From positions 143,548 to 207,547 of the forward strand of contig NZ_JAPNOZ010000005.1 in NCBI RefSeq assembly GCF_029955155.1: a stretch of 64,000 nucleotides of DNA. Reading direction: 5' to 3'. This DNA comes from Psychrobacillus sp. NEAU-3TGS (lineage in GTDB: Bacteria > Bacillota > Bacilli > Bacillales_A > Planococcaceae). Made by a program: the position numbers and the translations under genes. Each line of letters opens with the position of its first letter. The stretch's first letter is position 1. The notes beneath the pieces are model-generated. The model made no database searches and was not told where the DNA came from. It worked only from the letters and a program-made list of their open reading frames with translations. Shown in pieces: positions 55,606 through 64,000 of this stretch.

Positions 55606-56742
55606 ATGAAATTCGAAGTAATGAGAGATAGTTTATTAGAGGGATTAAATGACGTAATGAAAGCAGTAAGTTCAAAAACAACTGTCCCAATTTTAACTGG
55701 TCTTAAATTAGAAGTTTCACAAAAAGGACTTTATATTACGGGCAGTGATTCCGATATCACTATTCAAACGTATATTCCAACAGAAAAAAATGGAGAACAA
55801 ATTATTAAAGTGACAGAAGCAGGAACAATAGTTTTACAAGCTCGCGTGTTCAACGAGATTGTACGAAAACTTCCTACTAACGAAGTAGAAATCGAAGTAA
55901 CCAATCAATTTCAAACACATATTCGTTCAGGTAAATCAGAGTTTAACTTAATTGGTTTAGATGCATCTGAGTATCCATTGCTTCCACAAATTGAGGAGGA
56001 TCGTCAATTCTTTATTCCTTCTGATTTACTAAAATCAATTATTAGAGAAACGGTATTTGCTGTATCTACTTCAGAGAGTCGTCCAGTCCTCACTGGAGTT
56101 AATTGGTCAGTAAAAGAGGGAGAGCTTCACTGTGTAGCAACAGACAGCCATCGTTTAGCTAAAAGAAAAACAGCACTAAAAGATTTACCTCAAGAAGAAT
56201 ATAGTGTTGTTATTCCAGGGAAAAGCTTAAATGAATTAAACAAAATATTAGAAGAAACATCCTCTGAAGTAGCAATCGTTATGACACAACAACAAATACT
56301 GTTTAAAACGGGAGATGTGTTGTTCTATTCAAGGTTGTTAGAAGGAAACTATCCTGATACGTCAAGATTGATTCCAAATGAATACAAAACAACCATTTTA
56401 GTTAACGGAAAATCATTGCTCCAAGCAATTGATCGAGCTTCTTTACTCGCAAGAGAAGAAAGAAATAATGTTGTTCGTTTTTCAACTATTGGTGATGGTT
56501 TTGTTGAAGTGTCCTCTAATTCTCCTGAAATAGGAAATGTAGAAGAACAGATTCAAGCAGAATCCATAGACGGGGAAGATTTGAAACTTTCTTTTAGTGC
56601 AAAATATATGATGGATGCTTTAAAAGCAATCGATGGTCAAGATGTAAAAATCTTGTTCTCTGGAGCAATGAGACCTTTTGTACTGAAATCTGTTCACGAT
56701 GATTCTATTTTGCAGCTTATATTGCCGGTAAGAACTTATTAA
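55606..56742 (+). CDS. dnaN: DNA polymerase III beta sliding clamp
   Basis: Ring clamp of 378 residues made of three similar folds; it starts MKFEVMRDSLLEGLNDVMKAV and ends with VHDDSILQLILPVRTY, the family tail around the partner-binding pocket. It tethers polymerase and other factors to DNA. It follows dnaA after the oriC2 region and ends at a hairpin. Confidence 0.98.
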   Translation: MKFEVMRDSLLEGLNDVMKAVSSKTTVPILTGLKLEVSQKGLYITGSDSDITIQTYIPTEKNGEQIIKVTEAGTIVLQARVFNEIVRKLPTNEVEIEVTNQFQTHIRSGKSEFNLIGLDASEYPLLPQIEEDRQFFIPSDLLKSIIRETVFAVSTSESRPVLTGVNWSVKEGELHCVATDSHRLAKRKTALKDLPQEEYSVVIPGKSLNELNKILEETSSEVAIVMTQQQILFKTGDVLFYSRLLEGNYPDTSRLIPNEYKTTILVNGKSLLQAIDRASLLAREERNNVVRFSTIGDGFVEVSSNSPEIGNVEEQIQAESIDGEDLKLSFSAKYMMDALKAIDGQDVKILFSGAMRPFVLKSVHDDSILQLILPVRTY

Positions 56743-56767
56743 TTTGAAAAAAATTTAAAAAATTGGG

Positions 56768-56795
56768 GATAGTCACTATCGTGGCTATCTTTTTT
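56768..56795 (+). terminator. Terminator of dnaA-dnaN
   Basis: GATAGTCAC pairs with GTGGCTATC (one wobble), 4-nt loop, followed by six Ts. Confidence 0.9.
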
Positions 56796-56808
56796 ACGCT
56801 GGAGAAAA

Positions 56809-56827
56809 TTATCAACAATGTGGATAA
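56809..56827. promoter_or_regulatory. DnaA boxes downstream of dnaN
   Basis: TTATCAACA (56809-56817, one mismatch, plus) next to a perfect box on the minus strand (56819-56827). The rest of the 321-bp dnaN-yaaA gap holds the dnaN terminator and the yaaA promoter region. Confidence 0.6.
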
Positions 56828-57000
56828 CTATGCAGTTAACCAAACGGTATATCTATACAGTTTAGTTTTAGTAAAAAGTATTGAAAGTGGAATAGAGGAA
56901 ATAGTTCACTAAACTAAGAGGTTACTTGTCGTAAGATTAAAATGACTGTTACGTATAAAACTTCGAAAACAAGCTACATTGCAAACCATTTACGCTTTTT

Positions 57001-57029
57001 TTTACTTATTCGGTTATTTGGAGTAAAAT
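57001..57029 (+). promoter_or_regulatory. Candidate promoter of yaaA-recF
   Basis: TTTACT (57001-57006), 17-nt spacer, TAAAAT (57024-57029), about 35 nt before the yaaA start. Confidence 0.5.
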
Positions 57030-57063
57030 GAAGGGATAATGAAAATGAGAAGAGGTTGAATTA

Positions 57064-57294
57064 TTGTTGGAAGAGATTCGTTTTGACTCAGAATTTATTA
57101 CACTTGGTCAACTATTGAAAATGACAGATGCAATAGATTCAGGTGGAATGGCCAAATGGTTTTTAAGTGAACATGCCGTTTATGTGAATGGTGAAGTAGA
57201 AGATCGAAGAGGCCGTAAGCTGCGTCACAAAGACGTTGTAAATATTCCAGGGGTAGGAAGATTCCAGATGATTGGACCAGAGAACGGGGATTAA
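57064..57294 (+). CDS. yaaA: S4-domain RNA-binding protein YaaA (RlbA)
   Basis: Seventy-six-residue S4-like protein, found between dnaN and recF in all Bacilli. The S4 pattern is seen in [18 protein letters not shown] and [19 protein letters not shown]. It is implicated in ribosome assembly in B. subtilis. The start is TTG (57064) after GAGAAGAGG. It ends 1 nt before the recF ATG, so translation is probably coupled. Confidence 0.94.
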   Translation: MLEEIRFDSEFITLGQLLKMTDAIDSGGMAKWFLSEHAVYVNGEVEDRRGRKLRHKDVVNIPGVGRFQMIGPENGD

Positions 57295-57295
57295 C

Positions 57296-58408
57296 ATGTA
57301 TATTGAACGGTTAGAGTTAAAAGATTTCCGTAATTATGAATCAATTGAGTTGGACTTTTCCTCCAAAATAAATGTCTTTATCGGAGAAAATGCACAAGGG
57401 AAAACAAACTTGATGGAATCCCTTTATGTATTGTCGATGGCAAAATCACACAGAACTTCCAATGACAAAGAATTGATACGTTGGGAAGCAGACTATGGTA
57501 AAATAAGAGGGGCTATTCAAAAAAAGTATGGTCATTTGCCTTTAGAATTAACATTGTCAAAAAAAGGTAAGAAAGCGAAAGTTAATCACTTAGAACAAAA
57601 AAAATTAAGTAATTATATCGGGCAGCTAAATGTCGTCATGTTTGCTCCGGAAGATTTATACTTAGTAAAAGGAAGTCCACAAGTTAGAAGGCGGTTTCTT
57701 GATATGGAAATCGGCCAAATTTCCCCTGTTTATTTACATGATTTACTTCAATTCCAAAAGATATTAAAACAACGAAATCATATATTGAAACAGAATCAAG
57801 GGAAGCCTTTTCTTAAGGATGTTATGTATGATGTGTACACGGAACAATATATAGATGCTGCTGTGAAAGTAATCCAAAAAAGATTTCAATTTATGGATTT
57901 ACTCCAAAAGTGGGCAGAACCAATCCATTTTGGTATTTCTAGAGGTTTAGAAAAGTTGACCGTTTCATATAATTCCACTTCTGGTATTAAAGCAGATTGG
58001 ACAGAGAACGAGATGAAAGAACATCTTGAAAAAAAAATAACAGATAATCAAAAAAGAGAACTTGATCGTGGAGTGACTTTAACAGGTCCGCACCGAGATG
58101 ACCTTCAATTTTTCGTTAATGATTATGATGTTCAAATATATGGATCACAAGGCCAACAACGAACAACGGCTTTGTCTTTAAAATTAGCTGAAATTGAATT
58201 GATAAAACAGGAGGTAGGTGAAGCTCCTGTTTTATTGCTGGATGACGTTCTATCAGAATTAGATGACTATAGACAATCGCATTTGTTAAACACGATTCAA
58301 GGTGATGTCCAAACATTTGTTACAACGACAAGTGTAGAAGGCATTGCACATGATACGATTCAACATGCAAAAATGTTTCATGTGGAACAAGGAGCAGTTA
58401 TCGATTAA
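57296..58408 (+). CDS. recF: DNA replication and repair protein RecF
   Basis: SMC-like ATPase of 370 residues that loads RecA on gapped DNA: Walker [13 protein letters not shown] (about 30-41), signature-like [17 protein letters not shown] and Walker [13 protein letters not shown]. The start at 57296 ([14 protein letters not shown]) follows ACGGGGA and fits the family; the frame upstream to 57272 overlaps yaaA. The last codons form a parS-like sequence. Confidence 0.97.
   Translation: MYIERLELKDFRNYESIELDFSSKINVFIGENAQGKTNLMESLYVLSMAKSHRTSNDKELIRWEADYGKIRGAIQKKYGHLPLELTLSKKGKKAKVNHLEQKKLSNYIGQLNVVMFAPEDLYLVKGSPQVRRRFLDMEIGQISPVYLHDLLQFQKILKQRNHILKQNQGKPFLKDVMYDVYTEQYIDAAVKVIQKRFQFMDLLQKWAEPIHFGISRGLEKLTVSYNSTSGIKADWTENEMKEHLEKKITDNQKRELDRGVTLTGPHRDDLQFFVNDYDVQIYGSQGQQRTTALSLKLAEIELIKQEVGEAPVLLLDDVLSELDDYRQSHLLNTIQGDVQTFVTTTSVEGIAHDTIQHAKMFHVEQGAVID
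58374..58389. promoter_or_regulatory. parS-like site in the 3' end of recF
   Basis: TGTTTCATGTGGAACA matches TGTTYCACGTGRAACA at 15 of 16 positions; the mismatch is in the central CpG. It codes for MFHVEQ near the RecF C-terminus, so protein constraint could explain it. Confidence 0.55.
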
Positions 58409-58464
58409 TAAAAATTATACTTTTAAAGATATGAGTCACCATTATTGAAGTGATGAAAGAGTAG

Positions 58465-60402
<1,938 letters not shown>

Positions 60403-60429
60403 GAATGTGTATGATTGGAGGTCTTTAGG

Positions 60430-62934
60430 ATGTCAGAAATACCGAATAAAGGTGTCAAAGGGATCAATATTAGTCAAGAAATGAAAACATCGTTTCTTGA
60501 CTATGCAATGAGTGTTATCGTATCTCGTGCACTGCCAGATGTTCGAGACGGGCTAAAGCCTGTTCATCGACGAATTTTATATGGAATGCAAGAATTAGGA
60601 AATACTCCGGATAAACCCCATAAAAAGTCTGCTCGTATTGTAGGAGACGTAATGGGGAAATACCATCCACATGGTGACTCCTCTATTTACGAAGCGATGG
60701 TTCGTATGGCACAGCATTGGAGCTACCGCTATATGTTAGTAGATGGACACGGTAACTTTGGTTCAGTTGATGGTGATGGAGCAGCTGCAATGCGTTACAC
60801 CGAGTCCAGAATGTCTAAAATTGCGATGGAGTTATTACGTGATATTAATAAAAACACAATAGATTACAAAGATAACTATGATGGACAGGAAAAAGAGCCT
60901 GTTGTATTACCAAGTAGATTTCCTAACCTACTTGTAAATGGAGCTTCTGGAATTGCAGTTGGTATGGCAACGAATATTCCTTCCCATAATTTAGGTGAAA
61001 TAATCGATGGTGTGTTAGCATTGTCTGAAAATCCTGCCATTACGATAGAGGAATTGATGGGGATAATCCCAGGACCTGACTTTCCAACAGGTGGTATCAT
61101 TTTAGGGAAAAGTGGTATTCGTCGTGCATTTGAAACAGGTAGAGGTTCTATACTAATTCGTGCAAAAGTGGAAATCGAACAAAAAGCTAGCGGTAAAGAA
61201 GTAATTATCGTTACAGAGTTACCATATCAAGTAAACAAAGCTCGTTTAATAGAAAAAATTGCAGAATTAGTTCGCGATAAAAAAATTGACGGTATTACCC
61301 ATTTAGCGGACGAATCAGATCGTAATGGTATGCGAATTGTTATTGAAGTCCGAAAAGATGCAAACTCACATGTACTATTAAATAATTTATATAAACAAAC
61401 GGCTTTGCAATCTAGCTTCGGCGTGAATATGTTGGCCCTCGTGGATAACCAACCAAAAGTATTGAACATAAAAGAAATGCTTTATTATTACTTAGAACAT
61501 CAAAAAGTAGTTATCCGCCGTCGTACACAATTTGAACTAAATAAAGCGGAAGATCGAGCACATATTCTAGAAGGTTTACGAATTGCTTTAGATCACATTG
61601 ATGAAATTATTGCTTTAATTCGTGCATCGCAAACAGGCGAAGAAGCAAAAAATGGTTTGATGGAAAAATTCAATTTGTCTGAACGCCAGGCCCAAGCGAT
61701 TTTAGATATGCGTTTACAACGTTTAACAGGCTTAGAAAGAGATAAGATTGAAGAAGAGTATACAGCTTTAGTTAAACTAATCGAAGAACTAAAATTCATC
61801 TTGGCAAATGAGTATCGTGTAGTTGAGATTATACGAGAAGAAATTACAGAAATTAAAGATCGTTATGCAGATAAGCGCCGAACTGAAATTGTTGCCGGTG
61901 GAGCAGAAGTTTTAGAAGACGAAGATTTAATACCTGTAGAAAACTCCGTACTTACTTTGACAAACAAAGGGTACATCAAACGATTGCCTGCTAATACGTA
62001 TAAGAGTCAAAAACGTGGTGGTCGAGGAGTTCAAGGGATGGGTACAAACGAAGATGACTTTGTAGAGCATCTATTGTACACGTCAACACACGACACTATT
62101 TTATTTTTTACAAATAAAGGGAAAGTTTTCCGGGCTAGAGGATTTGAAATACCTGAGTATGGTCGAACAGCAAAAGGATTACCGCTTATTAACTTACTAG
62201 GTGTGGATAAAGACGAACAAGTTACAGCAATGATTCCAATGGCATCCTTCGAAGAAGATAGCTATTTCATTTTTACGACAAAGCATGGTGTAACCAAACG
62301 TACGCCTGTCTCTGGGTTTGCGCATATTCGAGCAAATGGTTTGATCGCCATTTCATTGCGTGAGGATGATGAATTGATTGCTGTTCGTTTGACGGATGGT
62401 AATAAACAAATAATCATTGGAACAAGACAAGGTAAGCTAGTTCGATTTGAAGAAACTGATATACGCTCTATGGGTAGAACTGCCGGTGGGGTAAGAGGTA
62501 TCCGTTTAAAAGACGATGACTATGTGGTGGGTATGGAAATTATAGAACCGGACCAAGAAATATTAGTTGTTACAGAAAATGGCTATGGAAAACGTACACC
62601 GGAATCTGAGTATCGTTTACAAAGTCGCGGTGGTATGGGTGTGAAAACATGTCAAATTACCGATAAGAACGGTCCTTTATCCGCTGTTAAGGCAGTAGAT
62701 GGAACAGAAGATTTAATGTTAATTACGATAAATGGTATGCTCATTCGAATGGACGTAAAAGATATTTCTATAACAGGTAGAAGTACACAAGGTGTCCGAC
62801 TAATGAGACTTGCAGACGATGAGCTAATAGCTACCGTTGCAAAAGTTGAAAAAGAAGAGGATGAAGACATGGAGATAGAAGAAAATCCTTCTACTGATAC
62901 GGAATCTTCCTCTACAGAAGAAATAAGTGAATAA
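60430..62934 (+). CDS. gyrA: DNA gyrase subunit A
   Basis: DNA-breaking subunit of gyrase, 834 residues. The N-terminal winged helix and tower include the catalytic tyrosine in AAMRYTE (about 122) and the quinolone-resistance region [17 protein letters not shown] with wild-type Ser and Glu. The C-terminal six-bladed beta-pinwheel (about 510-810) contains the GyrA box [10 protein letters not shown]. The tail is acidic. The frame opens at 60415, but GGAGGTC ahead of 60430 fixes MSEIPNKG. It follows gyrB closely and ends at a terminator. Confidence 0.98.
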   Translation: MSEIPNKGVKGINISQEMKTSFLDYAMSVIVSRALPDVRDGLKPVHRRILYGMQELGNTPDKPHKKSARIVGDVMGKYHPHGDSSIYEAMVRMAQHWSYRYMLVDGHGNFGSVDGDGAAAMRYTESRMSKIAMELLRDINKNTIDYKDNYDGQEKEPVVLPSRFPNLLVNGASGIAVGMATNIPSHNLGEIIDGVLALSENPAITIEELMGIIPGPDFPTGGIILGKSGIRRAFETGRGSILIRAKVEIEQKASGKEVIIVTELPYQVNKARLIEKIAELVRDKKIDGITHLADESDRNGMRIVIEVRKDANSHVLLNNLYKQTALQSSFGVNMLALVDNQPKVLNIKEMLYYYLEHQKVVIRRRTQFELNKAEDRAHILEGLRIALDHIDEIIALIRASQTGEEAKNGLMEKFNLSERQAQAILDMRLQRLTGLERDKIEEEYTALVKLIEELKFILANEYRVVEIIREEITEIKDRYADKRRTEIVAGGAEVLEDEDLIPVENSVLTLTNKGYIKRLPANTYKSQKRGGRGVQGMGTNEDDFVEHLLYTSTHDTILFFTNKGKVFRARGFEIPEYGRTAKGLPLINLLGVDKDEQVTAMIPMASFEEDSYFIFTTKHGVTKRTPVSGFAHIRANGLIAISLREDDELIAVRLTDGNKQIIIGTRQGKLVRFEETDIRSMGRTAGGVRGIRLKDDDYVVGMEIIEPDQEILVVTENGYGKRTPESEYRLQSRGGMGVKTCQITDKNGPLSAVKAVDGTEDLMLITINGMLIRMDVKDISITGRSTQGVRLMRLADDELIATVAKVEKEEDEDMEIEENPSTDTESSSTEEISE

Positions 62935-62941
62935 GTAAATG

Positions 62942-62978
62942 AAAACACTCTTAAACTAATTTGTTTAAGAGTGTTTTT
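62942..62978 (+). terminator. Terminator of gyrBA
   Basis: AAAACACTCTTAAAC pairs with GTTTAAGAGTGTTTT across a short loop, then Ts. Confidence 0.9.
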
Positions 62979-63046
62979 CATACATATACAGTAACCAATA
63001 ATATTTAGTATAATTAAAGAAACATTTAGAAAAAGGAGGGAATGGA

Positions 63047-64000
63047 ATGTACCAGGCTTTAGAAAAGTTAGAGGAATTGAGATTGGGAAGTGTCCTTGCT
63101 GAAGATATTTTGGTTAATACAAAAAACCCCATTATTCGAAAGGACACGAAAATAACAAGAGAGCATATTCAAGTGTTACGTGCCTTTAATGTTAAGAAAG
63201 TACCTATAATAATAGAAAATGTATTTGGTAGAACGGAAGAAGAAATAAATAAATTAAACGAAGAGCAAGTAAATACTATACAAAATAAAGATGAACCGGC
63301 TATCCAAACAAATTTTATAAAACTATACAATGATGCGATAAATAGTTTTTATAAAGAATTCTCTTCTTGGGAAGCTGGGATAAAAGTAGATTTAGCGAAA
63401 TTACGCAATATAATTATGCCCTTAGTTGAAAGGGCTATGGACGATAAAAAAATCTTTTCTTACTTAAATAGTCTTTCTTCTATAGATAACTATATTGCCC
63501 ATCACTCGATTGCTGTTGGTATAATAGCGGGTGCAATAGCAAAAAAATTGAATTATCCACCAGGAATGATTAAGCAAATAGCAACTGCTGGTTTGTTAGC
63601 GGATATAGGAATGGCAAAAGTGGATATAAAGATTAGAGAGAAAAAGTCCTATTTAACCGAAGCCGATTTTTCAGAGATTAAAAAACATACTATATATAGT
63701 TTGCAAATGATACAAGACAGCCCTTTATTGAAATCCGAACTGAAGCTTGCAATCTTCCAGCACCACGAGCGTTTAGATGGAAGTGGTTATCCAAAAGGAG
63801 ACAAAATGGATAATATATCTGTTTACTCTCAAATAATTGCTGTAGCAGATGTTTATCATGCAATGACATCCGAACGTGTTTATCGTGCGAAGAGCTCCTC
63901 ATTCAAAGTATTAGAGATGATAAAGGAAGAAGAGTTTGGCAAATATAATATCGAAGCCGTTCATGCATTAATTTCACTCGTGGGTGATTTGCCAATTTCA
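63047..64000 (+). CDS. HD-GYP domain protein (partial, degenerate HD pair)
   Basis: An open frame running off the window end; 318 codons seen. A strong AAAAGGAGGG lies before ATG 63047 (63042 is a rival start in another frame). The N-terminal ~130 residues include a RVL-like region (SVLAEDILVNTKNPIIRKDTK in part), then an HD-GYP domain (about 150-300) with HHSIAVG, LLADIGM where the HD motif should be, HHERLDGSGYP and VADVYHAMTSERVYR. HD-GYP proteins hydrolyse c-di-GMP; here the HD histidine is Ala, so metal binding and activity are doubtful. It may be a sensor or scaffold. Confidence 0.85.
   Translation, partial: MYQALEKLEELRLGSVLAEDILVNTKNPIIRKDTKITREHIQVLRAFNVKKVPIIIENVFGRTEEEINKLNEEQVNTIQNKDEPAIQTNFIKLYNDAINSFYKEFSSWEAGIKVDLAKLRNIIMPLVERAMDDKKIFSYLNSLSSIDNYIAHHSIAVGIIAGAIAKKLNYPPGMIKQIATAGLLADIGMAKVDIKIREKKSYLTEADFSEIKKHTIYSLQMIQDSPLLKSELKLAIFQHHERLDGSGYPKGDKMDNISVYSQIIAVADVYHAMTSERVYRAKSSSFKVLEMIKEEEFGKYNIEAVHALISLVGDLPIS

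Overview
The window is chromosomal DNA from a low-GC, endospore-forming Bacillales bacterium, most likely of the Planococcaceae (Psychrobacillus/Sporosarcina/Lysinibacillus type); the genus cannot be fixed from sequence alone. It spans the replication origin. From about 22.4 kb rightwards the gene order is the classic Bacillus origin order: rlmH, htrC, walJIHKR, an M23 endopeptidase, purA, dnaB (dnaC of B. subtilis), rplI, gdpP, yybS, rpsR-ssb-rpsF, ychF, yyaC, parB-parA, noc, rsmG, mnmG, mnmE, jag, spoIIIJ, rnpA, rpmH, oriC, dnaA, dnaN, yaaA, recF, gyrB, gyrA. Nearly all genes left of rpmH run on the minus strand and everything from dnaA onward runs on the plus strand, so transcription follows fork movement away from an origin at about 53.7-55.6 kb. 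No rRNA, tRNA, CRISPR array or intact insertion sequence was found.

The left third (0-22 kb) is accessory and metabolic. It holds a lysine-riboswitch-controlled amino-acid ABC transporter, an NCS1 permease, phosphonoacetaldehyde hydrolase (phnX) preceded by only the tail of phnW, a LysM-GH18 spore-type glucosaminidase beside an MFS transporter, and a GltT-type symporter next to a GlnK/GlnL-like two-component system. These are followed by PhnA, malate:quinone oxidoreductase, a LysR regulator divergent from an AtoE-like carrier, a PgeF protein, a LysM-CAP secreted protein, a nucleotidyltransferase, an EamA exporter, a LURP-one protein, an unlisted 56-aa ORF and a deoxyribosyltransferase-like protein.

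The middle (22.4-53.6 kb) holds cell-wall homeostasis (WalRK and its brakes WalH/WalI, HtrC, an M23 endopeptidase, GdpP), replication (DnaB, SSB), translation (RplI, S6, S18, MnmE/MnmG/RsmG, RnpA, L34) and chromosome organisation (ParAB, Noc). Sites for those DNA-binding proteins can be read directly: a parS site inside parB with others nearby, a near-consensus Noc site upstream of walR, a perfect WalR box upstream of the LysM-CAP gene, and DnaA boxes both at oriC and in a second cluster between rlmH and htrC.

The right end carries the dnaA-gyrA block and a window-truncated HD-GYP protein whose HD pair reads AD. The least explained pieces are the structured element between mnmE and jag, the roughly 21-bp-phased repeat array at 12.67-12.76 kb, two genes that seem to start at non-AUG codons, and the leader of the LysM-CAP gene. 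I saw no convincing wholly new multi-gene system.
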